Assembly: GCA_947652605.1 (NCBI GenBank) | Contig: OX393577.1 | Coordinates: forward strand, 1,302,868-1,366,867 | Length of the DNA stretch: 64,000 bases | Direction: 5' to 3' | Origin: Elmis aenea | Taxonomy: Eukaryota > Arthropoda > Insecta > Coleoptera > Elmidae | In this document: positions 1 through 14,000 of the stretch, piece after piece | Layout: the number at the start of each line of letters is the position of its first letter | Position numbering within the stretch: position 1 is the stretch's first letter | The notes under the pieces: generated by a model | What the model was told of the DNA's origin: nothing | Databases searched by the model: none | What the model saw: only the letters and a program-made list of their open reading frames with translations | Made by a program: the position numbers and the translations under genes

Positions 1-436
1 GTCATTCAAAAAGTCTGCAACAAATAAAAAAGTGTTTTATTATTGATTTCTCAGAAAATTTTATTCCTGATAAAAGTTGGTGCATGATCTAAAACTAATT
101 TTAAGATAAAAAAAAACTTTTCCATTTGTTGCAGACTTTTTGAATGTTAAAATTTGTTAAAAAATAAAAATTGGAATTTGACCGTCAAAATTTAAATTTA
201 GACTTATTTTGATATTCTTAAAACCCTTTCCATACTTTTTTTTTGTATCTTTTAAAATAAGGGCGGGCCCTTTACTCTAGCGATTATTTCAAAAAAATCT
301 AGTGTTTTATGACTTTTTATTTAACTTTTTTTCCCCCTTAAATTAGTTTTAGACCATGCACCAACTTTTATCAGAAATAAATTTTTTTGAGAAATTAATT
401 AAAAAAAAGGCCATTTGTAGCAGACTTTTTGAATTA
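1..436. repeat. Foldback (inverted-repeat) element, arms about 100 bp
   Basis: The start of the window (about 4-110) is repeated as its reverse complement at about 335-433. The outermost match is ATTCAAAAAGTCTGCAACAA at 5-24 against its complement near 414-433. A third, internal copy of the terminal motif lies at about 124-145. No open reading frame is present. This looks like a non-autonomous inverted-repeat element. The target duplication cannot be checked because the left edge coincides with the window edge. Confidence 0.6.
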
Positions 437-1727
437 CGCTGTATAATAATAGATATAATAAACTGGTAGGTGAAATTACTAAAACTTTTTGGCTTTATAT
501 AATTTACCTAAGACCATCAAGTTCAATTTATGATTGCCAGAGGAATTAGCACACGGCAAAATAGTAACTCATTATTTACATATTTTTCTCCCGGGAATAT
601 TTTTCTTACGTGAATGAACAACAGTTTTGTCCGGTAAACACTTATAATATAAGGCTGTTTCATCCGCACTGTATACTTGCTATGATATTAAATCATATAT
701 TTTTTTATTTTAGAGATGTACAAGGACATAGATCACGCCTGAAGGTACGTGGCACGCGTGTATATCGTTTGACATAGGTAGCGGCGTAGCGCACAGATCA
801 CCATAACAACACGACTGCGATCGCATTGTTATGGTGTGAACTTTTACTTTTAGTGTTATTACTAAACAGAATATTTATTTATGTTAAAAATCTAATGGTG
901 TCTATTTCTATGATATAAGCAACTTTCACGTTATAAGCAACTTTTAGTATTGGAATTGGCCGCCATTAGTTGCTTATAACGCGAGCTCACTTTCTAATCT
1001 GGCAATTGGATCATAAATAAATAAAATATATTGGATTGGACAATGTAAAAAGCGCGTGTAATGGTCACGGCATTTCTCAGAATTTAAAAATATGACATTT
1101 GATGTTGTTGATTTACGATTGCAAAATCTACTATAAACATATGAAATTCTTTTTTAAGGTTTGGAGTAATTTGCTACGGGTTGTTAAACATTGGTGTGTG
1201 CACACGTAATTTGCAAAAATCTTGTTTTGTAATAAAACATCAACAGTTTTCATACAAGTTTTGTTAATAATTCTAGTTTTATTTGATTCTCTGTGATAAA
1301 TGCCAATTGTCTAATCACGCCTGAGAAAGAGAGAAACATATTTTCATTTCATTTCATTAGCTTCAGTCACCACTCATTGTTTGAATAGGGATTTCCCAAT
1401 ACAGGTATTTTTACATATATTATGAGTAAGACACTCAATGCCATGGCAACAAAGTTATATTTTGCACACTAAAATGTGTTGGCAAATACCTACCTTGCAC
1501 ACGGTTGTGCAAAAATGTTGTTTGTTGATAATATTGTTGGAAACATATTTGTTCAAATCATATAACAGGTATTTTTACCAACCATATTATTTAACAAACA
1601 AAAATTTTCCATGTTTGCTAACTTTGTTACAACAATGTTCAAAGTTAAATAAGGCGGTTTTAAATGCTTCAGACATTATTAAATAAAAATTTTTACAAAA
1701 ATGATTTATATGCAATTATTATTTTAG
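437..1727. other. Non-coding stretch upstream of the first recognised RNF216-like exon
   Basis: No convincing exon was found here. The first recognised exon downstream starts with one base that completes a codon, so an upstream coding exon ending with two spare bases must exist; none was identified in this stretch. The stretch is probably intron, possibly with undetected short exons. A polypyrimidine tract ending in AG precedes 1728. Confidence 0.4.
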
Positions 1728-2058
1728 AAAGCAAAAGATATCTGCTCAACAAAAACAGTACACCACCCACTTTAATGTGAAAAAGTTTTTAGAAGTAATA
1801 CCAGATCCAAAAAACTATTTTGACAATCAAGAACGTAAAGCAAGTGCAACTATAGAAGATATTTTTTATGCACAGACGTTTTTAAAAAATAAGTTTGCGT
1901 TTGTGACAGTTCGTACTATTAACCAAGTGTTTAAAGAAAATAACCATAATCTGATAAAAACTTGTCAAGCTTTAGAACATACCAATGAGCACATGAGACT
2001 TGAAAGAAAAACTCTTCCTCTGCCAGATGCTGGAGATAACATTCCATTATTACAAGAG
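1728..2058 (+). CDS. RNF216: RNF216-like exon: pre-RING region
   Basis: The acceptor is TATTATTTTAG just before 1728 and the donor is GAG|GTGGGT at 2059. The exon begins with one base finishing an upstream codon, then 110 codons, ending in phase 0. The peptide includes KKFLEVIPDPKNYF followed by a helical, lysine- and glutamate-rich stretch ending PLLQE. This matches the region N-terminal to RING1 in RNF216 proteins, where a P-D-P-x-x-[YF]-F segment is found. Confidence 0.8.
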
Positions 2059-5000
2059 GTGGGTACATAATTGCTTTTTGTATTATTGTCTGAAGTTTTG
2101 ATAAATATGTACATGTTACGTAAGTGGACTGACATTAACCTTTTATCTTTATTTTTCTATACTTGATTAACTCATAAATTTATTTACTTCTTTCTGTGTT
2201 TATAAGAGAATGTGTTGCTGTCTATACTATTTCTCCCCAATAATGCGATTCGAATCAGAACACCCTGTACATTTGTCTGTTTTTTTTTTAAATTGATCAT
2301 TAACGTCAATGCAAATGCATACGATTTATCACGTTTGCTAGCGAATAAATAGGAACCTTACTATTTGCAATCGGATACATTTTTGTTTACCTTTACCATA
2401 GCAACGCAATAAAATTTTGGAAAATACCACAGGTTGCTTTCTACAAATGGTTTAAACGTCACACTTGAGTATTGGAATTATCGCTACAGATACCATTCGA
2501 GCTTAAAATTTTACCAGGCCAAATTTTTCTTCTTCTTGTGGTATTACCCCCGATAGTTACTGTATTTACCATAAAATTTGCCAATTGATAGTTTCAAATA
2601 AAAAAGTTAATGCAACAAAAAAAAACAAGCAGACTGTAAATTTTAAGATTTATGATTAAAACTTTTGTGAATATTTAATTTTAAATTTTTAGTGCCTATA
2701 ATAAAAAAGTTATTAATAAAACTTTACCTTGAACTTTTTCAGTATTTTTCAACTTTTTTCAGTAATTTTGCACAAATATAGGCAAAAGTGTGTAAAAATA
2801 TTTAAAATGATAAAAAATACAGATTTTCCGTAGGTAATTGTCTGGAAAGCATTTATATGTTAGCGGCAAAGTGTATAATTCCGGTATTGTACAGATTGCC
2901 TAGGCATTCTGCGTAATGCCGAGTGGGATTTGGCAAATAAAATAATAAAGATCTTTGTCACAGGCAAATAGCTTTTGCTCAGGCAAATACTATCTGCTTG
3001 GGTGAATAGCTTTTTATTACTTATTTATATTACACAAATAAATGCTATTTTCCTACCCAAATAGTTTTTGATAGAACAGTTGTTAGGCAAATAGTGTTCA
3101 GTTTAATAATTTGTTATTTGAGGTTGGTTAAAGATTTTGTTTAAGTAATAGAGGATCAGGTTAAAGGTTGGTTAAATGTTTTTTTTTTAAACCCCCTACC
3201 GCATATTGTAACAGATATGATACGTACCATATAAAGCGATATTATTCATAGTTCTCATATAGTAGCGCCATCTACAGTGTAGTATACTAATATTACACAG
3301 TTCAAATGTCAAAATTGGTCTGTATATCGCACGGTATACGTTCATTTTTGTTTTTTCTGATACTTCTTTTTTATTAATAACGGTTTTGGCAATGGCGTAG
3401 TAGGTTTTTATTGCCTTTTCTATCCTCTTATTTACTTCCAATTCTTGTTGTCCTGAATTTTCAATCGTTACTCCGAGGTAATCGAAATATTGTACGGTTT
3501 CTATTTTTTCTCCTTCAATTTCTATACTTATGTTCTCATTTTCTTCGTTTATCGTCATCACTTTTGTTTTCTTGTGATTTATTTCCATTCCATTTTCTTC
3601 TAATACTTCGTTCCAAATTTTTATATTGGTTTTTAGGTCCCTTTCATTCTTAGCCATAATGACTATTTCGTCTGCGAACACACACTCTGATATTTCGACT
3701 TTCTGTAAATTTTTGTTTCCTACTAATAAACTTTTAACCTTTTGTTTGCATTTCCTAATTATATTGTCTATAAAAATCGTAAACAATATTGGGCTCATTC
3801 CTCCTCCTTGTCTTAATCCATCTTCTGTATTGAAATAATTTGATTTCATGTTTTTAGTTACCACATAATTTATTGTTTTCTTATACAAGCAGCTAATATT
3901 TTTTCTTAGTTTGCTATCTATCTTTCTTTCTTCAAGGGTCTCCCACACTTTTTGTCTAGATACTTTATCGAATGCCTTTTGTAGGTCTATAAATGCGAAG
4001 TATGCTTTTTGTCTTTTTAGTTGTGTTTTAGTTATAATCTGTTTTCATGTGAATATAAATGATCTTGCACACTCCTACCTTTTCTAAATCCACTTTGTGA
4101 TTCTGTTAATGTATTATCTGATATTTTTGTTAGCTTCTGTGCTAATATTTGTTTGTACAATTTTAGTGCTGTGCTGAGAAGCATTATGCCTCTGTAATTA
4201 TTGCAATCTTTGTTGTCCCCCTTCTTAAATATAGGCAGTATCATCCCAATCTCCCTGTCTTTCGGTATTATTTCCTCTGACCATGCCTTGTTCATGACTT
4301 CTAAAAGTAAAAAAGTAACCGCATGAGCCACTAACGTTCCATTAAAAAAAAATTACTTTTTGTCAAAAAACAATTTTGCAACCTTTAAAGTCTATTTAAG
4401 TAACCCAAAAGTCAATTAAAATTAACAAAAACGTTTTTCAGACAATTCTTGACATACCTAATAAAATTCAATTTATGCAGGTCACACTTAACGAAAAATT
4501 AAATTTTTGTCAAAAAATTATTTGAGATTATAAATTAACTAAAACTGTGCAGTTACATTCAAAATTACTTCCTCTTTCCAAAAATGTAAAAATATACAGG
4601 GAGTTCCCTTTGAAATAACAAAGTTAGGGTCATTTCCTGCGAAACCGGAACTGAAACAAAAGTGTAAATATGTTCAGTTTGCACATATCACATGTTTAAA
4701 ATTTCAGTCGTCTCTAGGTGGGTTCAGACGTATATAACATGTAATGTAATGTGAATTGTTAGGACAGTACACGAGCACGATGCTAATCCTGTTGTTATTT
4801 TGGTTGATCCGCTCAGTTGCCACGAACATGCCGAATAGAAAACTCGTCTTTGCGTTATTATTAGAGCCATCAAATTTCAAAATAGATACATCAGGTCATA
4901 TATCGTTAAAAAGATGAAAAAATAAGCTTTCAAATGATGCCAGAATCAACTATGGTTTGTTTGTATTTAAAAAAATGTAAGTTTATACTGTATCTCAAAA

Positions 5001-8000
5001 ACTAAACAAAAAGCGATCATAAAAATGTTTAATTCTAATTACACTTTCATCGTCCTCTCAAGTAGGCAGTTTTTCTCTTATTCAACCGACCTAATAGCAG
5101 TAGTTCTTGCCGTTTCCGAGATCCCCATGTATGCATCAGTAATAAAGTAAAATAAATATGATTACATAAATAAAATGTATATGTAATAAAATGTAGTCAC
5201 CTTTTCTGGTATCTTGGCTGCTTTTAATTTTCTCTTCGATGCGATGCCAGTAAACTTTTCATTTTATTTTTCATTCGTCAATATCTATTTTAAAAGATCG
5301 CGCAATTTCTTCCCAAGCATCACTTTTTAAATGTTTTTTGTAATAGTTGGGATCTGTTGGATTCCAAATAAGGGATTCTTATACAGCTCTATCAACTCCA
5401 ACCATCTTTCTTTGCTCCACATTATTAACACTCAATAAATTCGCAATCGCAGATACTGTAGTATCCTGTGCTATTACATTACATGTTACATGGAACGTCC
5501 AAATGACGTTTTCACACCGAAACATGTCACAACGTGCAATGCGAGCGCCTTTGTGTTTGCCACAAAAACCGACATGTAATGCTCGTAGTGCCATCCACAC
5601 GAAGAATTTGCGTTACATTACATTACATGTCACATACGTCTGGACCCACTTTAAAATCAAAACTAAAGAAAAAAAAGGGGGTGAGCCTGATTTCAGTTAC
5701 ACCCGGTATAAATTACCTAGTCGATATATGGAATACCTAGACATTTTGTAAAACATCAAATTTAAGGTGGAATGTATTTAAAAAAATTTAATAAGAATCA
5801 AAACATTATTTTCTCACAGAAATAATAATAATAATAATAATCTTATGAGCATACTTTATTGATTGCAATGCATTAAAAAAAAGCTTTAAACGATCTTTAA
5901 CTTGACCAAGTGAGTAACGATCAGGTTATAGGTTATTATTTTATATTTTGCCAAATTTCACCAGGCATTACCTTAAATGCTATCGCTCGAGTCCTTGCAT
6001 TCTATAACAATGCACTTATTTTCATGAAACAACAAAAAAAAGTCATTTTTAGAACAGTTTGGATTATTTGAAATTTAAAAGCAGTAATCAGCTGAATTTG
6101 TAGGACATTTTTGCCATTTAACCAACTCTGCAGCTCTTGTCCCAAGGTCCAAAAAGTGAGTTAACTTGGTGGAAGATAAATATTAACACTAAGTAATTAG
6201 TTTATGTTATGTTCGATAATCATTCACTATTCTTTTTGTCCACTTTGACCACTAAACATCAAATCAAATTGGTGTCGTAGTGTAAAATTTGTGGAAAATA
6301 AATTACTAATATTTTCGTGTTTCATGTTTGTTTCCAGATTGCGTATATCACCCACAGAGATGAAATCGTTGCTCACATTAAAGAAGAAGAGGTCAAAAGA
6401 CAAAAAAAAATAGAAGAGGCCAACAATTTTAATTTATTGCAGTCTTGTGACTGTTGTTATGAAGTTATACCTTCTGATATATTTAAATGTGATAATGGTT
6501 GCCCTTTCTGCCGAACTTGTATTCAAAAAAGTTCTGACATAGCTTTTGGAGAAGGCAAATTAGAATTTCCTTGTCTTAATGAATGTTCCTCTCACTTCAG
6601 CTTACAAACACTACAGGTGATATATTGAATATTTTTTTATTTTAACAGGTTGACTGCCAAAAAAAAAGTCAAAAATGTCCCTGGTGCCAAGTTAATTATT
6701 TAAAAGATGCAATTTTATTTCAGAAACAAAGTACAATAATTAAATGAAATTTTTTTGAAATAGCTGTTATTTTCGAAAATCTGTTCAGCAGTCGTGTACG
6801 CATATTGGTGTCTATGAGACGCGAGTATTCAGGTGTTGCTAGGGCGCGTTACCTTATAACGCACACATGTTGCAGCAGTTATTGTAACGTTCTCCAACCG
6901 ATATTATGCACGACCTCTGGCACAGATAGTCGAAAATATTTCCTAGGTCGTATACAACCGCTTGGCAGATAAGACTATAATAACGGGCATGTATACAGGG
7001 TGATTCAGTTTGACTGCCGCATCCCTCTAACTATGTTATTTTAAGAGAAAACCCCCATAAACCTTATATTTTTGTAAATCATGAAAAAGTCTTTATCGAA
7101 TAATTTTCAAATGCTTTTTCTACGATGAAATATGTCGGACTGGCGATAGTTCCCTTTTTTTAAAAATCATTTGGTATACCTTTTTTTATTGATTTCTGAT
7201 AGAGAATTAAATTCTAAATCCGATAGTGCATTAAAAAACTAAGCATACATTGTAAAATTTTTGAGAAAAATTAGTTAAAAAGTCATTCGATATTTTTCAG
7301 GGCATGAAACCGGTTTAAAAAACCGGTTAACCGTTATTTTTTGTCGGAAAAGTGATTTTTAACCGAAACCGTTATTTTTAAAGGCAAAAAAAAACGGTAA
7401 CTTTTAACCAAAATAATAAAAAACTGTTTTTTTTTAACATCATTTTTTAATAAAAAGTACTTTCAATAATACAAAATCTGTATTAAATGTGATTAGTTTA
7501 CCAAAAGCCACTATTGAACTGTTGATTGTACATATATTATAAAATTATAAATAGATAATGTATTTTCATGCTTTGCATTACTAATCTAAATAATGTCAAA
7601 AACCGGTTAATTTAAATAAACCGGTTTTTAATTTAAATTGGTTTTTTACACAAAACCGGTTTTTCACGAAAAAAACGGTTTTTCAACAAAAACTGTTATA
7701 TAAATAAAGTTCTCGATATCGGTTAACCGTTAACCAAAATTTTTTTCGGTTTCGAGCCTTGTTATTTTTACAAAATCATTGTATTTGGATAATCACAACA
7801 CAATCGCTTTAGTAATTGACAGTTTATAACTTGTCAAATTGTGTTTTATTTTGTCAGTATTAAATTGAAAATGGACCTTCAGTGTGTACTTAAGGCGTTT
7901 CAATTTAATACTCACAAAATAATTATTTTTGTCGAACGAAATTAGATGAGTTATAAACTGTCAATTACTACAGCGATGGTGTTTTGAATAGTCAAATACA

Positions 8001-11000
8001 GTGGTTTTGTGAAAAATAATAAATAACTCTTAAACTAATTTTTTTCAATGTATGCTAATTTTTTAGTGCACTATCGGATTTAGAATTTAATTCTTCATCA
8101 GAATCAACAAAAAAAAGGTGTACCATGTAATTTTAAAAAGAAAGTGATTATTGCCAGTCTGACATTTCATCGTAGAAAAAATATTTGAACATCATTTGAA
8201 AGAAAATTTTCTGCAATTTTCAAAAATATTTGGTCTATGGGGGTTTTCTCTGACAAAAGTTGTAGGAATGTGACAGTCAAACTGAATCACTCGGTATATT
8301 ATAATATATATACTTACATCAGAAAAATCTGATTTTTTGTTTTTAAATTTGTAAAAGATATTACTTAAATATAAAACATAAATACGCAAAATTTCATTTT
8401 TTGCTTTAATCAAGAAGCTGTGTTTTTTCAAAATATGAAGTCTGTTACAAATTGAGGTGTTATGTGTAATTTTTTGCCAATTTACCGAACCTCTTGCTGG
8501 GTTACAAAAGTTTAAACTAAAGTTTTTTTAAGAATAAGAGGTTTCCGCAAAAAAACTCACATTTTTACATCATAGTTTTGACTACACAGTCGTCATTTAT
8601 TTTCATAAAGATACGAGGTAAGCGCCAAAATTTCCCGGCCTGACATAGATCTAGGTGTCGCAGGCTGGTCAACATTTATTAACACATTGGTTCAAGTCAT
8701 ATTAGCCTTGAAAAAACAAAAATGGATTTTATGTTGATTAGTTTTATTATACCTGTCATTCGTTCATCACGAAAATTGAGTATCGAGCTGTTATAAAATT
8801 TCTTACTCGCGAACGTCTTTCTCCTCAAAGCATCAAAGTTCGACTGAATGGGGTGTACGGGGACAATTCTGTGGTTAAAGATTGGTCAAAACGGTTTCGA
8901 ATGGGGCAAGAATTCTTGGAAGATGAAGCAAGAACAGGAAGGACTGTGGAAGTGGTGACGGAGAAGATTGCCCTTGTTGAGGAACTCGTATAAGGCGATC
9001 GATGCCTGAAGGTGAAAGAACTATCAAAAATGTCAAGGCTTTCAGATACAAGCATTCGCCGAATCCTCCACGATTGGTTAGGCATGAATTAAGTTAGTGC
9101 AAGATGGGTTCCCAAACAACTCTTAGCAGTTCAGCGCCAGCGTGTCGTGTTGAATGTGCTCGATCCTTTTTGGAGCTCTGTGGAGAAAATCCTGTGGACG
9201 CACTGAAGACAATTGTTACAGGGAATGAAACCATGATTCGAGAATCGATGAAATGGAAGCGAAAAGTAGAATCACCGCCAAGAAAGTTCAGGGTCTGTCA
9301 GTCGACAAAAAAGTTGATGGCTACGATCTTTTGGGATTGTGAGGGCATTATTCTCATAGATTTTAAAGAACACAACACCGCAGTCAACGGAGAATATTAT
9401 GCAGCACTCCTGACCAAAGGCTTGCATTTACTGCACGGCAATGCCCCCTGGCACACTGCTGGAATTGCTCATGCCGCAGTTCGTGACTGCGGTTTTGGAC
9501 AAATCGATCACTCTCTGTATTGCCCAGATATGGCCCCCAGTGACTATTACCTGTTTGGAAATTTAAAAAAGGACCTTCGCGGGCGCCATTTTAGTGACGA
9601 CCAAGAGGTGAAAGCTGCAGTTCGGGCACATTTTGCAGACAAACCCAAGGCATATTTTTTAAGGGTATCGAATTGTTGCTAAAACGATGTAATAAGTGCA
9701 TTGAAGTGAGGGGGATTATATTGAAAAATTAAATTCAATTTTGAGCCTACGCCGTTTTTTTCTTAGTCAGGCGGTAAAATGTTGGCGCTCACCTCCGTTT
9801 TTTTCTTAGTCAGGCCTAAAATGCTGGCGCTCACCTCGTATCAGTTGCTCGACTTTAGATAGAATCCTTTAAAATCTGTGAACACTAACTGTAAAAATTC
9901 TAATAACATCATCATTAGCCTTTATGACCGACCGTCTTGAATCCACCATTCTAATTGCATATAAATATTTTCGAACCCTCGATTTTATGGTATTGACCAT
10001 AATTTAATTTTCAAATACATGATTCAATGTAGTGATTCTAGTGTTCAGTAGATTTTTTGAAATTTAAAAATCATTCAGCCGTGCTAAAGTAAATTTGCAA
10101 AAATGGAGGGATCTTAAAGAAATAAAATAAATGGCTTTGATTAAATATTTTATTTTTGGTCCCCATATATGTCAGTATTGTACAAAAGTATGTTCAAATA
10201 ACGATATCCCTAGATTTAAAAAACTATTATTTTTGGAAGATTTCCATCAAAAGCATGTGTCGAGGAGTAAAAAATTAAACTTGTAATGTTACTTAATATT
10301 TAACTATAGTGGTAATTTAAATTGGGAGTTGAATTTTTTTTTTTAAAGAAATGTATTTAACTTCTTATTTTGTATACTTTTTTAGAGCATATTACAACCA
10401 AAGATGTTCTCAAAAATTGCCCAAAAGAAACAACTTGAAGAAATTAAAGCTGCTGGTATTGAAGATTTAGAAATGTGTCCATTTTGTGAATTTGCCACTA
10501 TTCCTCCAAGCGAGGAGAAGATATTTAAGTGTCTTAATAAAGATTGCATGAAAGAGTCATGTCGCCTCTGCAAAAAACTGTCACACATTCCATTTCATTG
10601 TGACGAAGTTGTAAAAGATGATGATGTTCGGGTTAGAGTTTTTATTGAAAATAAAATGACAGAAGCACTAGTTAGGTATGTACATGACAGCTTTTATTTT
10701 GTGACTTCATTTGTGTGAATGCTGCTTTTTAGACCACAATTTTGGCCACTTTTTGTGTGAGCATAATCACAAGAAATTCTCCTTTGCCTTAGTTTTTTCT
10801 GCTCACCAACCTCTTCCCTTTTCTTTCCCATCAAAAAGCCAAAATGATAATGGAATAAACTGGTGTGGCCACAAAATGACTTTCGCCATATTATATTGTG
10901 TGTATTAATGTATACATTTGTGTATTTGTGGGCGTAAAAAGTTTAAAATGCCGCTCCAGGATAACCTCATTATTGTAAATGACGTCTGTCAAAAAGACGT

Positions 11001-14000
11001 TTCATGGGCGTGTTTATAAAACATGAACAATCACAGCGTTCTTAAAAAATATTTTTACTTTTTTAAAATTTAATCATAACTTTTTTCACAGAAAATCAAG
11101 AGAGTTGAGACAAACGGCATTTCACAAAGAAAAATAAACTCTTTAACATACTAGAATTAGAAAAAAATTGTAGGAGCCGTTTTCGAGAAAAATTTTTAAA
11201 TTTTTGAATAATTTTGTAAATTAAATTTCCAGATAGTTGAAACAAACGCCATTTTACTTAGAAAAATAAACTCTATAACATACTAAAATAAGAATAAAAT
11301 TGTTGCAGCCGTTTTCGAAAAAAAAAAAAATAAATTTTGAATTTTGGAAAATATTTCGTAATCTGGAAAATCAAGATAGTTAAGACAAACGGCATTTCAC
11401 TAAGAAAAATAAACTCTATAACATGCTAAAATTTGAAAAATTAGCTACAACTTGGCGAAAAAAAATTGTTTTAAACACCAGCATTTATTTGTTGTGACGT
11501 CACCGACATTTTTTTAAAAATTTGTCGATGTAATTTGTTTGGTGTATTCTTGTAGAGCATTTTCAGTACTTTTCAACGGTCTAGACTTTTTAGTAGAGTT
11601 ATACTATGAAATTTTTGTAAAAAATGCGAAATACTAGTTTGAGCTAGTAGGCCATTTAATCAAAACTTCTGTTTAAAAAAAACTACTCATAATCAAACAA
11701 CCTTAAAAACACTTGCTTAACTGTAAATCAGTGGAATCTGAATGACTATTATTACACAGTTTAAGCAATTTCTTCAGTTCTGTTTTGTTGTCGTGGTTTA
11801 GTATAATATACAATAGCAGTGTTCACATTAGTAATAGTCATTCAGATTCCACTGATTTACAGTTGAGCAAAAAGCAAGTGTTTTTATTTTTAAGGTTGCT
11901 TGATTATGAGTAATTTTTTTTACAGAAGCTTTGATTAAATGGCCTACTAGCTGAAACAATTTTTTTTTTTTTTACAAAAATCTCATAGTATAACCCTACT
12001 AAAAGTCTACACCGTTGAAAAGTACATAAAATGCTCTACAAGAATACATCAAAAAATTATACCAACCAATTTTTAAAAAATGTCGGTGACGTTACAACAA
12101 ATAAATGAAAGTGATTAAAACAATTTTTTTTTGCCAAGTAGTAGCTAAGACTGTCCAATTTAATAATATACAGGGTGATTGATTGAGACTGGTACTTAAA
12201 AATATATGAAGAATGAAAAAGGGTGTGGATCTGAAATTTTGGTTATGACCATAATGGCATATGATCTGTTTACTGAAAATATTTTCAATATGGCGACACT
12301 TCCGTAAATACCGGAAGTTGACGTCTACTTTCTTATTTAAAATACAGTGGTCTATTTTTTATTGCGTATTTGGATTTAAAACGTTATTTTATAGGGACTG
12401 TTATTAGCATTCCCTATACCTGAGTGCAGCCATTATTTAGATTTTTGGACTTTTAAAAAAAAAAAGATTTTCATCGTGATGCTTAATATTAGGGTACCTC
12501 TATATAACAGGGTATGGCCACGCTTCACGAACCCTCCAACTTTCTAATAGCAGCAAGGGATTATATAGGATTTCTTTTACTTACTTACTTACGTAACCAG
12601 GTTACTAATTATCGTGACCGCGTCCAGATCGTGCCGGTGTGAGTTGACCTTAATAATTGTTATTAGCTATTAATGTTTAAAAATCATATAAGGAGCGCGT
12701 ATTTCCACTGTAAGCATGCAACCCATGATACACGCAGTTGCAAACAATTGTTTACTTAATACCTGTTTTAAAGTCCAATGAGCAACTGAAAAGTATAGGT
12801 TCATCAATTTAATTTCATATTTTATGACAAATGTACATTATCAATTCCAATCATTGCTATTAAATTAATGTAGACAAATAATTACAATGCACATTTTCTT
12901 AAAAATTAAAAAAATACAACTTAACTTATGAAATTTACGTATGGTAATAACTTACACATCTATCACTAATGTCTTTTTAAGTCTTGGATCACACTTAAAC
13001 ACTCTGAACAAGCAAGAAAAAAATAAAATCTGTAAAACTCCGTATCAACGCAATGCAAATTATATAAAATCTGGAGGTCGCAGCCTAGCGGCAAGCGAAA
13101 CTCGACCGTATATACAATAGAAACTTGTCCATCGCCTGTCCTTACCCTGTTTATAGAGCTACCCTACTTAATATTATCTAACGTCGCCATTTTTGAAGAA
13201 AAAACGCTTAAATTTAGACCATGCCTAGAAAAAACCTTGGAGTACATCCTGGAATTTTTGCAATCGATGCATTACTTACAGGGTGTCCAAAATTTAATTT
13301 TTTTTAAATACAACTTCAGACCACTAAAACTCGTTTTTTTCAAATACAATGCCCAAACTTTTTTTTCATTTTCTAATGCAAAATTACATTCTGCATCAAT
13401 CTGTATTAACATTTCCTACACCTATCTGCAACAATTTTCGCGTTATTAAGAGTTTTTGATAAAGTTGAGAGAAATTGCAACATTTTTAAATAGTAAGCCT
13501 TGGAAATGACAACAAATGCCAATATTAATAACTGTAAACCACTTTTATTGCGTTTGTCTGAAGTATCCATAAAAATGCAATATCAAGACTATTTTCCGGT
13601 TTTTCCTATTTTTCGCGGATACCGTTCGAGATATTTCCAATTTTTCTTCGGATTATTAATAAGCACCGAATTTGGCAGCTTTGCCAAATTTAAACCTATA
13701 TTCTAGCTATTATAATAAGCGAGATCCCCATGGCTAAACTCGAATTTCAATCACCCTGTATATGTAAAATTCAATTTAAAGATAAAACAATGAATTAAGC
13801 ATCAAAATCGCTTTGTAGTAAGCTAAGTTTGTAGTTCTACTATTAGTCTTATAATTGGCATTTTTTAAATTCATTCATTAAATTTTTACCGGTATAATTA
13901 AAAAATCGTACTTTTTGCAGAGTTTGTTACAAATGTCAAATGAGGTTTATCGGCCTTGATGGATGTAACAAAATGACATGTTCCTGTGGTGCCATGATGT

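Noticed and set aside
714..744. Possible 31-bp exon between TATTTTAG and GAAG|GTACGT
   Set aside because: Its only open reading ends in phase 0, which does not fit the next exon (needs two spare bases); no family similarity.
1438..1686. Open frame of 82 codons upstream of the first RNF216-like exon
   Set aside because: Composition is that of AT-rich intron translation, no domain is recognisable, and no splice pattern joins it to 1728.
5347..5751. 134-codon open frame
   Set aside because: It lies across the right arm of a foldback element and spells out ACATGTAATG-type repeats; no protein-like conservation.
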